Shown here in pieces: positions 13,301 through 25,954 of a stretch of DNA of 64,000 nucleotides; positions within the stretch are counted from its first letter, which is position 1; each line of letters begins with the position of its first letter. The stretch is taken from positions 26,260,090 through 26,324,089 of the forward strand of contig OY741265.1 of the NCBI GenBank assembly GCA_963514095.1, in the 5' to 3' direction. Made by a program: the position numbers and the translations under genes. This DNA comes from Eutrigla gurnardus (taxonomy: Eukaryota; Chordata; Actinopteri; Perciformes; Triglidae). The notes under the pieces are model-generated. The model did not search any database. It was not told the DNA's origin and saw nothing but the letters and a program-made list of their open reading frames with translations.

Positions 13301-16300
13301 AACATTGTTTTAATTGTGGAAATGATTACTTGCATTTCGGGTCAGTCAGTCACGGTCCTTAGCCTAAAGCCAATGAGTAGTTGTGTAGCCTTTTTTTGGT
13401 TGCCTTCTCTTCTTTTTCACTATTGTGTATTTGGACTCATTAATGCAGCAGTGACAAATAAGTAAATAACTATTTATTTTCCTGTGTTGAACACCAATAC
13501 ATGCGTTGTCTGTTGCTCACTGCTTCATGTCCATGTCTGCAGTTGCGCCTTATTGACTGGGGTCTGGCGGAGTTCTACCACCCGGGACAGGAGTACAATG
13601 TCAGAGTCGCCTCCCGCTACTTTAAAGGACCCGAGCTCCTGGTGGACTATCAGGTACAGTTGTGTGCTACAAGTAACCAAACCCCAGTTTCGGCCTCTAG
13701 AATGGGAAACCGTGGGTGATGAAAGCTGCCTCCATACACCTATATCACCTGGCTCCAGATCAGCCCAATAGCAAAATTAGCTGGGTCTCAACCATACATA
13801 TTTATGAAGCAGTTTGTAGAATTCATATACTTTGCATTTAAATTAGGGCCGGGACTTTAACGCGTTAATTAAGATGAATTAATTACACAAACATTAACGT
13901 GTGAAAGAAATGTACGCATTTTAATCGCACTTATTTTTGCACCGTGGAACGATGGGAAAAATCGCCATTCAGCTACAAAATATCGAGAAGATTTTTGGTC
14001 CATATCGCACAGCCCTAGAGTCAATCAACACCATGACTAAATACCCAGATACATTGGTTTTCAACTGAAAACTCTTCAATATTATCCAGTTATTTATTGC
14101 TGTCCGAGTGGATTGGATGTTAGTTTATGGGTGGAAATGTTGTGATGAACAAAATACCATCTGAACACAACATCAGAAACATTTGATAACATTGATGTCC
14201 TGGTTCTCTGCACATGCACCCTTGTCATGAATTGTTTTACGATTTCATAATCACATTATTTCCGTTACTGTTGGAATCACTGGATTTAATGAATGTTGAT
14301 CAGAACCATCCTGCTGCAGCTGCTGCCTCAAACAAGGTTACATGCTTGTTTCCGATTGCCAGAGGGGAACTGCATCGTTTATGTAGTTTTCCATTCTATT
14401 GTATTCATGATCCATCGGTGCTCATTTAAACAGTAGCCCCTTTTAGACGGATGAATCCGCCGTAATGGCAGAAAGGCGAGTCAAAATATGCCGCGAACGG
14501 AGCGTTGATATAGAACTTTGTCTGTGTTTAGATAGCACCCCGGCGTTTATGGGGTCAGTTGACAATGCACAGAGAAGGATTCACAAATGTATTTTGTGAT
14601 TTATATATAAATGACTCTCTTCTCATCTGATTGGCTACAGAGAGTTCCTTGTTGAAAGAAATGCATTCGTGAATCCAGCCACGTCAGGAAACATATATAT
14701 TACATACATATTTTCATATATTTATGGATTTATATTAAATTTATTTAAAACAAGACACATTTGTGTGTGGATCAGAAATGTGTTTATGAACCTTATTTTT
14801 TTTACATTTTTACATACTGATATCCATTTGTGTGTGTATTGAATTGTATTTGTGAGAAGAGGGTAATTTATATATCTATATATAAATTACAAAATGCATT
14901 TGTGAATCCTTATTGCTTCGTGCATTAATTATTAACGAGACTGAACTGATCCCATAGGCGTTGCAGAACGAGTTGGCATCTCAGAGGTGTAATATTCTGT
15001 TGAGCCTTTTTGCCTCGGCGAGCGTTTAGACTGACGACCGGGGGGAATCGGCAGAATACTCCCGCGTCTCGTAGAGTTTTATGGAATTGAACTTGGGGTA
15101 ATGTAGTTTTCTCTGCTTTAATCCTGTCTGTGGATTTGAGACGTGTCCTGTGTGTTGCAGATGTATGACTACAGTCTGGATATGTGGAGCTTGGGCTGTA
15201 TGTTGGCAAGCATGATCTTCAGGAAGGAGCCCTTCTTTCATGGCCATGACAACTATGACCAGGTAAACACTCAGCAGGGTGTCGACTGCTTTGACTAATG
15301 TTTCTACTTTACTGCAAAGGCAATGGTTCTCTCTGTCAGAATGCTAGTTACAAGCTATGAGTGGTGGAGTGTTTTCATGATGACTGTTTACTTAAAACAA
15401 ACAGAACTGCATTGACACATATTTTTGGCATTTCTGCCCATCGATCTTGAAGTGACACTGACTTGTGTCTGAAAGGGTTGAGGTGATCCATACATGCTAA
15501 CCTTTCAGTATCAAATCATTGGCAGATTTTTTAGGATTGTCCAGTGATGAGAACTTTCTGAGTAGAGTCTTGCAAAGCAAAACATGTGTACATAACACTG
15601 ATGCAATGTTCCACATTAACTTAAGGAAATACAGATTTTTCAAGCAAGGTGTCCTGATCAGGGCTGCACAATATTGGAGGGGGGGAAAACGTGCTATGAT
15701 ACCAAAAAATTCTACACATTTTGAGGCTTTTAAATATATGAATCTGGTGCTCTTTTAAGCAAACTTAAAGAGATGAGAATGTATTTTTGGTTGTAATAGA
15801 ATTTATAGTTATGAATGGTGAAGACGAGTCAAAGTCACCCACCTGGCATGGGTAATGGGACAGGTCCATGTTTCGGGACAGGTCCATGTTTCAAGACGGG
15901 TCGCGACATCGCCGCTGACCCCTGATGCTCTGCAGTGAGAGAAGGAGCAGCAAGCATTAAGTCCACGGTGGCTGGAAGTGACAGGTTGAATCCTCCAGGC
16001 TGGCCCCACTCGTTGAGAGGTGGAAAATAAATCTACGGCTCATTATGAAACTGCCGTGTCGACCTAGACCCGGGAATGGATTAGTCGTGGCAAATGAAAA
16101 CCATGCAACTTTTCCCTTTTTTATTTATCAAGCTGCAAATGTTGTAGCGTGACGTGTGTGAGTTAATTTGCTGACATCGCCCATCCTGCGATGCTGAACC
16201 GATATTTTTGTTTAGCTGTTATCCTGATGAATAAATGTTTGGCATTTTTATATCAGCTTGAAAAAAGGCACTCACATGGCGCAGGTTATTTCCTGAAAAC

Positions 16301-19300
16301 CCCCTAACTTCACCCCCCCCCCCCCCCCCCCCCCCCCCATGATACACGAGTGGATAGATACAGTAAACACGTTTGTTTCATGGATGAGATTGCTTTTTTC
16401 TTTGTCTTCGGGGAAACTTGTTCATTAAATTCTGGATCAAGTGGGTCAAATATATAAGTCCCTATGCCCAGATTTTTTTTGTCTGTGGACAGCAGTAAAA
16501 AAATTAAATTGCCCTTGTGCCTTTTTAATAACAAATATGAACCGCATGGCAGCTCTCATAGAAACACTATGGTTTGTTGTTTCCATCACTTTTTCTTTCT
16601 GGTATATATTCCGGGTGCATCAAACTTCTTCTATAGTTGGGAAGAACTTCAGATCAGTTCAGCAATTTCCGATCATGCATCGAATCATTCATCAGATACT
16701 AGCGGAGTTAGCCAGAGCAGCGGGATCTCTGGATTGCTGAGCGGCAGGCATGTTGTTCTAATGTGGAATAATGCTGCACCTGATTACATGAAATTTACCT
16801 TGCAGTCCTACAAACTTATTATTTCAGCTTTTACTTTGCACATATCTTATCTCCTTCTTTGTCTATTTGATGTTGTTTTTAGTTATCCCTACTAGGGGTG
16901 TCACGATACCAAAAATTCAGTAGTCGGTACCAATACCAGTGAAATTACACGATTCTCGATGCCAATTTCGATACCATGGTAAAAAAAGGATTTTCCAAGA
17001 TTCCATGAACTTGAAACATGAATTTCTTTATTAAAAATATCAAAATGTCATAAGACATACAAAACTCAGTGCAAGAGCACAGAACAACACAATAAAGTGC
17101 AATGTAGTGCAACAACTATTGTCCATAGACACATTCCAAACTTCCAGAACTTTCAACTTTCAAAGGTGCTGTGCAGAATCAAAACAGTGAATGTAACAGT
17201 GCAGCCATTCAGTTAACAAGATGCACATGCAACGTTCATGTAACGTTAACGTGTATTTCAGTATGGCAGATAAAAAAATCCTTTCATCCTTTTCATCCTT
17301 TGGATGTCGTTAATATGAATCAGAACTCACCGTGAATTCTTTGAATAAATCCGGATGACGGTCTTTCAGGTGCTTCGCCAAATTTGACGTATTTCCTCCT
17401 TTGGTCTGAAGACCACGGTAGCACCGTTTGCATATCGGCTTCTGCGGGTTCATTATTACGCCACGGTCATCTGCCTCAAATGCGAAATACTTCCATACCC
17501 GACTCTTTGTGCCTTTTTTATCCACAAGTCGCGGTGGAGCCGTAGCCGCAGTTGCCATCTTTCAAGTGTTTTTGTTTTGCTATGTGTAGTTCCACTTCTT
17601 CGTGAACTAATACTTCTGATGTAAGTATCGACTGGAGGCGTATACTGCCCCCAACAGTTCCGGAAGAGTAATGACACCGATGCCAACACTGGAATCGGTG
17701 CGATAGGTACTTAAAAAAACGGGCATCGTCGGTGTTTTGACATTTTAGAATCGAAAGGTACCGTAAGTATCGGTTCTCGTGACATCCCTAATCCCTACGG
17801 AAGTGTGTGTTTTGGAGATGCACAGCCAATCTTGTGGCATGATGTACACTGATGATGAAAGCATTCTGTTCTCTTGCTGTCTCCATAAAATAATTAAAAA
17901 AGAAAGTATCTCATACAGAGCTGACAAATAGTTTGTTCCTTGTTTGTGCTCCTGTAGTTGGTGAGAATAGCGAAGGTCCTGGGGACTGAAGACCTCTACG
18001 ACTACATCGACAAGTACAATATTGAGCTGGAACCTCGCTTCAACGACATCCTGGGAAGGTGAGAGTTGTTACCGCTGTCGCATGATCATGATGATGTCTG
18101 ATCTCCGTTATCCTTGGATTCAGTTGGTGAATAAGTTGTAGGAAGTCTGGTTTCTCCACAGTGGAAACGGGTCCATGTTAAGGTATTCAGCTACAGTCCT
18201 GTTTATTTTCTGTGTTTCTGGTAGCTCACTCTAGGGCTGCTCGATTATGGCAAAAATCATAATCACAATTATACATTGCCAACTCATGTAGGTGCTCGTG
18301 CATCTTAATAAATATAAAGATTTCATACAGAATGTTTTATTGCACTCAAGTAGTAATTCCTTTGTAAGATGTAATAAAAAAAATCCAATGTAACATTAAC
18401 TTGATATTGGTATTAAAAATATTTTAATAGATAATTCATGTTTTGTTATGAATTAGGATGTTATGGTATTAATCTGAAAGGTAAAACCATCTCATTATAC
18501 TCGATGGGCTTTGTGCCCTGTCATGTGACCCTAAATTGACGAAATTCCAACCCTGTTCTTAACGTTAGACGGGCAGGACTGATAACGTTAGCTGCCTAGC
18601 CCATCATTACGTTACTGTTAATATTAGCCGTTAGCCGCTAGCTTCATGATATCTAAAGGTGATATTGACAACATTCAGCCACTAGATGTCACACTTGCAC
18701 TCCCGCCTTCCATTGCATTCATGTCACAACACCTCAATGGGTTGCCATTTCGTTTCACAACCTGAGTTTTCATAGTCGAGTGGTGTGACACTCGGACTCA
18801 GTCATGTCAACTGACCAATCTTTCTTGGTATTGATTACTTTTGCAACATGTAGCTATACATTTGGGTTACTTTGTTACTTGGGGCTGGTACCGAAATGTC
18901 GCCTGCTTACCGTCAAACTCAGCCATTTTCCCGTTTGTTCCACATTAACTGGCAACCCCAAAGACTCTTGACCCCTGACTACGCAGAGATACCACGTGAT
19001 ACCAACGTCGTTATTCTATTGGCTCACAAGCCTTGAAGCCGCAGCCACACATCACACATCTACACAGAGGTCAAGAAAACATTAATTTTGGACCCGTCAA
19101 CCTTTTTTTAAATTATTAATTCACAATCAATAAATGTTATTGACAAGAAGTGATACTTTGATTCTGCACCTTTCAAAAAGCTCTGTGGATGTTTTTTTTA
19201 AATTTTTTTAATTCGTTTAAATAATGTTATCAATATGACCGTTAACAGACTTAACTTTAAAACTTTAATATTGTTGAAACGGGACATTAACTGACTCTGT

Positions 19301-22300
19301 TCCCCCAATAGACCGTGGTGTCAGTCTTGAAGATGCTTCATCAACTTTTTGTGCTACTCAACTTCCTCAGCATACATTAGGATTGTTTGCATATCAGCTT
19401 GTTCACATTCTTGCTTTCCCTGGGCGTAAGCCTCGTATACTAAATACTTCCAAACGGCACTTTTGCTTTGTTCATTTGTCTAAAACTGGTCTTTCATGTG
19501 TTCAGCTGCTAGAGTATCAGATTCGATACTAACGTAAAAGTATCAATATGTCTCCGCCTGTTGACGGGATTAGAAATGTGGGCTAAACCTTCCTCTGTCC
19601 CAGTGAACAGCTGATCTTACACCATAGGGTGATGGTATTCATGTTATATCTGACCCGTTTCCAGTTTATTTTTTATCCACAAGTTATCTATCAGCTCCAG
19701 AATGATTTTATGGCAGCTTGCGTGGTGAATTTCTATTATGAGGATAATCCTAAATGAATCAAACAAACAAGTAATTCAACCATTACTCTAAATGATTCAC
19801 ATGTGGTTCTCTCCTCCAAATAACCCAGCCTTATCATTCATGAAGTGAAATAGCCCATTAATCGACTGATGGTTTCATGCTGTCTGCTTTTTCCTGCTCC
19901 AAAATATTCTCATATCTGCCTTCAAAGTTCCACTATTGACCTCCATTTGTGACTATTCTTAGTGCTTATGCTGGAGGGAAAGAACTGCAGTGTAGTGTTG
20001 TCACGATACCAACATGTTGGTACCGGTACCGATACTGGTACCGATACCAACATGTTGGTACATGTATTTCGGCACTTTTCGATACTTTTCCATACTTTTT
20101 CAAATAAAAAGAGAATGCAAATAATGTAATAACTGACTTTATTTTAATAGAAAATCTTAGAACGATAACATATTAATCAGTAAATAAAATAAAATACCAC
20201 AAAGACAAGCTTTTCTAAAGCACACAATTTTAAAATAATGCATGTATGCATTTTACAGCTCTGGAAAAAAAATAAGGGACCACTTCAGATTTATTGTAAA
20301 TCAGCATGGCTACATGTATGGCTTTTTTTCCTGAGTAAATGACCTGTCGTTCCCTGAGCTCAGTGTGCAGGTCTGGGGGCTTCTCCTTTAAGTGTTTGGC
20401 TAAGTCGGAGGTGTTTACGCCGTTAGCCATGCATGTTTTAAACACCGTTAACACAGTGGTGCATTGCACATTTGTTTTTAAGCTAAAGTACGGCCATATC
20501 GCACTTCGCGCCCCTGGTTTGTCCACAAGTTGCGGCGTGGTGACGATTGCTGCAGCCATTCTCCTATCCGTGCTCCCCCCCTGCTGCAAGTACCGGTCCC
20601 ATCCAAATGCCATATAGTACCGTTTTAAATGCCTCAGTACCCCGGTACCAAATTAGTACCGGTATACCGTGCAACCCTACTGCAGTGTAGTCCAAATGAT
20701 TTCAGATGGAGAAGGAGTTTATCCCTGTCAGACGATCTTTTAAAAATTGTGTCTTTTGCGTCCAGGCATTCTCGTAAGCGGTGGGAGCGATTCGTCCACA
20801 GTGAGAACCAGCACCTGGTCAGCCCCGAGGCTTTGGATTTCCTCGACAAGCTTCTGCGCTACGACCACCAGGCCCGGCTGACTGCCCGCGAGGCCATGGA
20901 CCACCCGTACTTCTGTAAGCCCATAATGAGCCAGCATCTTGGTTTATAAGAATGAAATCACAATCTGCAACAGCAATGACAAAATAAGTGCTTTCTTTAT
21001 TTGTGTTGTTCCTGCAGTCCCCATCGTGAAAGATCAGTCTCGTGTGGCCGGAGCCAACCTGGCCAGTGGGAACACAGCTGTTAGCACCACCAGCATGATC
21101 ACTGGTGAGAAAACACGAACGCCATGAAGTGATCACACTGCCAGAACCGAAATGCCACAATCACCACAATTCCTTCTTATGTGAAGACACCATTCTGCCA
21201 ATTTACTGAGACGGTGGAGAATAGCCGACAGTTTAATGCTGCGTTCACACTGAAACGCTGCAAAGCAACCTGATTTATGGCGAATCACTGCCCGTGTCCT
21301 TTCAGCGATAGTTTCAATGTAGTGCGAGTGAATAGAAGAAAATACACTGTTGACCTAATATAAACAGTATAAACGATGTATGATATGTGATGATAAAAGA
21401 GGATTTATGATAAATGTGCATCCCATGCCTTTAACTTCCCCCTCTCCCTGATGTTCTCCTGGAGTTTCAGTTCCCCGATTCACCTCCCAAATGATCAAAA
21501 CTTCATCCTACAGTCAGTGCTGTTTGATTCTATCGTTTAAATATGACCTACTCCTTCCACGTATTCATCAGCCGTGTCTAAACAGAGAGCCAGCATGATG
21601 CCCACGAGGCACGGCAGAGGAGCAGAATCAGTTGTTGACTTGGTGTTATTGTTGTAAATGTTTGGCAAATCTTTCAGAGCCGTTTCCAGATTCAACTTGG
21701 ATCACTTAAGACACGATGGATGAACCATAATGTCCATTTTGTTCACCTTTACATGTATCTTGATCTTAAAGTCAGTGGTTCTCATAATGGGAACTATGCA
21801 GGTTTGAAACCTCTGTGACCAGTTTTCCTACATTCTCCGATCGCAGCATGTCGGCGTTGACATCAGCAGGCACCAACAGGAAGCTGTGCTTAAAACGGTA
21901 CAAAACAAGGTGCAGGCTGAAAACATTCATGGTATGCTGTGATCTGATGTCTCCTATACTTGAGTTCAGTAGATTTCTTTGATAGTAGACTTCATATTTG
22001 TAACCAGACATCACATTCAACAGCATTTTATAAGACTTTTTCTGTAAAACGGTGCCCCCGCCAGTGCCTCGTTAACAGTTCAGGTGGAGAGTGGTACTGC
22101 AGGAGGGAGACGGACTGATGCGTCCAGAACAAAACACACTGGATGTTAATGCATTCAGATGAAGATCTGTGAGAAGTTGATGAGGGAAAGCTGCTAAAAC
22201 CAGGAAGACACCACAGTAACTGTAGAAAGCTCTGTGTTGAGTTGAAGTGGATTATGTGGAAAAGATGCTCAGTCTAATTTTATCAGAACATTTGGTTATA

Positions 22301-23042
22301 AATTAGAACCAAATTGTTATTTTCCTTGTTTTTTGAATGGAGTTCTGCTTATGAGACACCAGCTCAGAGTGGGACGGTGTAACCAGCCAGTGGTTAATTT
22401 CCTGCTTTAATAATCTTTTAACTTAATTTGTTGACTCCTTCCTTCTATTTGGCTATGCCAGCTAAATCCTGGGCCTTGAGTTTATCTTTAGACTGCTGCA
22501 AACTCAAAACTGTTCTCTTTCGGATCCATTTAGTCCTCTAGCAGAGCTGCACACACATCACTACCCCGCTGTCACACATCCACACATATTTAAACACTGT
22601 CATACTTGAAGCCAGTATTAATAAAACAGGGTAACTTACTGTTTTTAACAGCAGCGTATCGCAATGTTTCTAGTACCAGTATACCGTGCAACGCAAGTTC
22701 CTGCTTCACCCTCCAGGCTGAGATCAGGGGAGATAATGGCAGCCAGATATGTGGTTGAGTCAGTCAGAAAATCCTTGGTGGAACAATGCAGAGTGAAGTC
22801 ACACACAACCGTGGTGCTTTGTTCTTACCTACAGTGAGATGTGATTGTTGTATATTCAGGTTAAGGAGACAGTTGGAGTCCCTATGACCTAGATTTTTGA
22901 TCCTTTGAACCTTTTTCCCTCAGGTATCTCTGCCTTGCCAGCCTCCACTGCCCTGGGCCCTCTCACTGGCTCGCCGGTCCTCTCTGCTGCCACTAACGTC
23001 CTGAGCACCCCGGTGCCCGCTGCTGCCGGTGCCCCACAGTGA
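7329..23042 (+). CDS. csnk2a1: Casein kinase 2 catalytic subunit alpha
   Basis: CK2 alpha is a constitutively active acidophilic Ser/Thr kinase of nucleus and cytosol that pairs with the CK2 beta dimer. Twelve coding exons with GT-AG borders give 392 aa, against 391 in human CSNK2A1: 7329-7429, 7522-7633, 7741-7842, 10546-10596, 10895-10954, 11197-11280, 13543-13653, 15161-15262, 17958-18058, 20766-20914, 21018-21104, 22924-23042. Visible landmarks are the glycine loop GRGKYSEV, the ATP lysine K68 in VVVKILK, the basic cluster K74-K77, the catalytic loop HRDVKPHN (D156), the CK2-specific DWG (D175-G177) in place of DFG, and GPELLVDYQ. The opening MSGPVPSRARVYTEVNTHRP and the long Pro/Ser/Thr tail with a TGSP site point to the alpha rather than the alpha-prime paralogue (CSNK2A2). 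The reading frame is intact throughout, so the gene looks functional. Its introns are crowded with hAT-type elements. The tail differs most from mammals. Confidence 0.97.
8302..9278. mobile_element. Non-autonomous hAT-type element (977 bp) in csnk2a1 intron 3
   Basis: The termini are tagggctgcaacgattcatc on the left and, read inward from the right, tagggctgcagctatcgatt. A perfect 8-bp target duplication gaatattg flanks it (8294-8301 and 9279-9286). Both ends carry clusters of tcgattaa motifs. A short + strand frame (from 8498) opens with a Lys/Arg-rich stretch that could be a transposase remnant, but no BED finger or catalytic region is recognisable. Confidence 0.85.
11378..12705 (+). mobile_element. 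Non-autonomous hAT-type element (1328 bp) with a BED zinc-finger ORF
   Basis: Inverted ends are tagggttgggcatcgagatc and, from the right, tagggttgggcaccgtttgg. The flanks ttcatcac (11370-11377) and gtcatcac (12706-12713) match at 7 of 8 positions. Inside, a + frame at 11790-12065 (91 aa) holds an intact BED-type finger: CSLC followed about 24 residues later by HLESQH, as at the N-terminus of hAT transposases. No catalytic or dimerisation region follows. The stretch 11580-12600 also has repeated agtagtc/gttactt motifs that may mark a second, older element nested inside. Confidence 0.85.
13844..14017. mobile_element. Short TAGGG-ended element fragment
   Basis: It starts tagggccgggactttaacgc and ends cgcacagcccta, so both ends look like the hAT-type termini seen elsewhere in this gene. 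The two halves do not match each other beyond the tip and no 8-bp duplication flanks them. This is probably a deleted or chimeric copy. Confidence 0.45.
16313..16338 (+). repeat. Poly-C run (26 bases)
   Basis: An uninterrupted run of 26 C in csnk2a1 intron 8. Long C/G runs are unusual and prone to sequencing length error. No function is implied. Confidence 0.95.
16893..17790 (-). mobile_element. Non-autonomous hAT-type element (898 bp) with a spliced BED-finger exon
   Basis: Ends are taggggtgtcacgatacc and, from the right, tagggatgtcacgagaacc. A perfect 8-bp target duplication atccctac flanks it (16885-16892 and 17791-17798). On the minus strand an ORF starting at 17558 encodes a BED finger (CKRC about 18 residues before HLKDRH) and runs into a consensus donor (acg|gtgagt) near 17330. 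It is therefore exon 1 of a hAT transposase whose later exons are gone. Confidence 0.88.
18232..19560. mobile_element. Degraded hAT-type sequence
   Basis: It begins tagggctgctcgattatggc like the intact elements. Near 19380-19560 it contains minus-strand sequence resembling the BED-finger exon of the element at 16893-17790. No matching right end or target duplication was found, so borders are approximate and it may be two overlapping relics. Confidence 0.4.
19993..20679 (-). mobile_element. Non-autonomous hAT-type element (687 bp) with decayed BED exon
   Basis: Ends are tagtgttgtcacgatacc and, from the right, tagggttgcacggtatacc. A perfect 8-bp target duplication ctgcagtg flanks it (19985-19992 and 20680-20687). 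A minus-strand ORF (20613 leftwards) aligns with the BED exon of the 16893 element but has lost the paired cysteines; only the NTSDLAKHLKEKPPDLH tail is clear. It ends 86 bp before csnk2a1 exon 10. Confidence 0.87.
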
Positions 23043-23370
23043 CACCCCAACCCAAATCCACACTCACCTCTCCCCAGGCTCTCCCACCTCCACCACCCAG
23101 CCTGGAGGAGGGGAGGGGGCGGGGACTAGACAGGTGCCACTCTGCCAGCCCTCACCACATCCAACCTAACTCAGTGTGACCGTGCCCCACCAACCTCCTG
23201 GCCGAAGGACGCCACCGTCTAACAAAAGAACGATGTATTTCCCTTCCGTTTTTCCTCCTCGAATGAACTTGTTAACCTGACATCTGAAATGAATGTTCTG
23301 TGTAATTGAAATATACAGGTGTTCCTTTCATTTTTCCCACACAAGCTGTAGTCGATTCAAAGGGATGTGC

Positions 23371-23405
<35 letters not shown>

Positions 23406-24460
23406 GCGAGTCTGAGAGCGGCCGTCATCCCCGGTGTGTTTTTAGTTTGGATCGTGAAGGCAGTGGTCAGTAAGTACATCAGAAGAAGGCAAAAGACAGA
23501 CGTTGGCTATCAGGACCAAAGTGAGCACGTCCTGTATAGTTTAGTAAACGAGAGCCAATGACACTGAATGGAGAAACGAGTGAGAACGCCCTCCAGATCC
23601 CAGCGTTTTGGAAGCGTTTGGTGCTGTTCAGTGCTCCAGCTGTATGTGAACACAATGACACTTCAACACTTTCTCTGCCTGAGTAGTTTTTGTCTTGCCT
23701 TTTTCTTACCAAACCAGATCACCAGTCTTCTTTTGATAATGCGACTCTCCGTCACGTCATCCATGTAATCATTTAGTTTTGTATGGAAATGTTGTGGACG
23801 CTGCTGGATGAGGTTCATCACCGTCGGAGAGGAAGCCAGGTAAGGTTCATTCAGGTTCTCTAAAGAAATGGTTTCTCAAACGTGCTGCTTTTCCACTTCC
23901 TTGAATTACTTCAAGTGGCTTTTTCTTGAATTCCTTCAAGACATAACCAAAGTTTACTCCGTTGGTTGGAAGATGAGACTGACCAAACCCGGTTTTGTTT
24001 TGTGGGAGTTACTCATATTATAACGCAGGTCAACAATGTGGCTAAATGAGATGAAACGTGAGCTCGTAATCATCTGCAGGTGACTGAAGTGCTGTCGGTG
24101 TTGGAGGTTATGTGACATGGGTGAGCTTTGTGACGAGTGACTCACTCTTACTGGCTTTCACCAGCATGTCGAGGGTGTTATCTGACTTGAACAGCACTTG
24201 AAGGGTAGAGTTCCCTGTGTCCTAGTGCCAGACTTGGAAAAGTGTAAGTTTTAGACCCTGCTGTACATATGCATTTTTTCTCTTTTTTTTCTCTTTTCAT
24301 TTCAAAACCTAAAAATGCAAATAAATCAGAACATGTATACATTGACCTGAGAACGGAGCAGTTTGAGTCCCTACATCACTGTATATATTTTTATGTCCCT
24401 ATGTAGAAGACTAGTATTTGAAAAGATTTGTGTAAATAAACATGTTTTATTTATCAGGTA
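23043..24460 (+). terminator. csnk2a1: csnk2a1 3' untranslated region and poly(A) signals
   Basis: The sequence after the stop codon has no conserved frame. Two canonical aataaa hexamers occur at 24320-24325 and 24435-24440, giving a 3' UTR of about 1.3-1.4 kb. A (GT)n microsatellite lies at 23373-23402 within it. Confidence 0.55.
23373..23402 (+). repeat. (GT)n microsatellite
   Basis: Fifteen GT units in the csnk2a1 3' UTR. Its length is likely polymorphic. Confidence 0.9.
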
Positions 24461-25470
24461 CATGTGACTGATTTATGGCCAATTTAAAAAAAAAAATACA
24501 CCAGTTAGTTTTTAAATGCATACTTTCTCGTGCCAAGTTCAACAAGTGGTTGCTGTAATGATCCCTCTTGTCTATGCAGGCTGTTAAGTTGACACCAAAG
24601 AACCGATTTTTTTCCAAAAATAAGCAAAATTTATTTGTGAAGCATATTTCATACTCAAAGATGGTGCAAAGTGCTTTACAGTTTACACACACTTAAAAAA
24701 AGCATTGAGAAACATGAAGAAAAAAAACAAACAAACAATGAAACAAAATTGAAAGTAGTCGGCATTATCTCCTGTTTCAGCTCTTCTGGCAACTTGTTCC
24801 ACATTTGCGTGGCAGAACCGTGGGACGAGCCAGTGAACCAGAGCCCGTCTGTACCGGTGATCTGAGAACATGCTTTGGCTTTCTGTTCCTCGTTTTAGCC
24901 CTGGAAGCTGCGTCTGGATCAGCAGAAACTGTCTGATCGTTGTTTGTAGACCTACATGCAGTCAAAAAGCATGGATACGTTCCTGGAAAACGCTTGACGC
25001 CAACTGGAAAACGAGGAAACGTCTGAGGCCCTGGAAATGAATTTCATTGTCTATTCTACATTCTCCGATTGCCCTTTAGCTGACAATGAACCGCTATATG
25101 TCAGAGATCCCCACCTGAAAGTTATGTTCAGGATCATAGTGATGACCCAATGGTAGTTTCTGGACATGTCACATGACGGCACATGCACGCTACAACATAA
25201 GTGGCCAAAGCTCAGAATAATGTGACATCTTTCAAATGTAAAAAATGTTCACTGCTGTTAGTTATCGTACTAATATGAGGATTTTGGTATTTGTAAGCAG
25301 GATAGCGTTGATTTCATAGAAAAGTTCTAGCCAGAAACTGCACGTCTTTTTAATTGGACTTCACAGAGAGAGGAAGATATTTATGTGCGAGCGCCGTCTA
25401 TCATATCAGCTGGATCATCACTGAAAATAATCCCCAGAAAAGACGTTGAATCCTGCCGATCACTTCCAAG
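24461..25470. other. Intergenic spacer between csnk2a1 and slc2a10
   Basis: AT-rich sequence with no coding frame. The two flanking genes converge here. No recognisable transposon boundary was seen. Confidence 0.4.
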
Positions 25471-25477
25471 TTGGTCT

Positions 25478-25483
25478 TTTATT
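25478..25483 (-). terminator. slc2a10: Candidate poly(A) signal of slc2a10
   Basis: Read on the minus strand this is aataaa, about 470 bases past the slc2a10 stop codon. It is the nearest canonical hexamer noted, but other signals are possible. Confidence 0.35.
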
Positions 25484-25954
25484 ACTAAATAACCTCTGAG
25501 TTTAAAGAGAGTACAAATCGAGGACTGTAGATTTTGCCCCCACGTTCTTCACTGGAGTTGCATTAGGAAGGGGTTATTTGTATGGACAGGAGAAATAATG
25601 CTGAAGACTAATAACCACGCAATAACCACGCAAACGTGAGAAAGTCTATCCCTAAAAATGCTGAGACATTGACCCTTCTTGAAGAATGCAACGTGATCCG
25701 TATGTGAAACTAAATGTTTGCAATTAAGCGAGGAGAGTTTCCTGAACTCAGCTGACAAGCACTTAAAAATGTTTTGGCCTCGCTGAGATGAAGCTCTAAC
25801 ATAACCAGTGCTCAAGGATCACGGATCATTTAGTCAGACAGGTGATTCATCAATAATAATAGTGTTGTAAATGAACACACCCAAACTGCCCTTTACAAAA
25901 GTATCTGAAGGAAGGTCACAAGACACAGTGTGTAAGCTTCTAAGTGTCAAAGTG

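Noticed and set aside
7329..23042. Assignment to csnk2a2 (alpha prime)
   Set aside because: The N-terminus and the long Pro/Ser/Thr tail match alpha (csnk2a1), and alpha prime has a much shorter tail.
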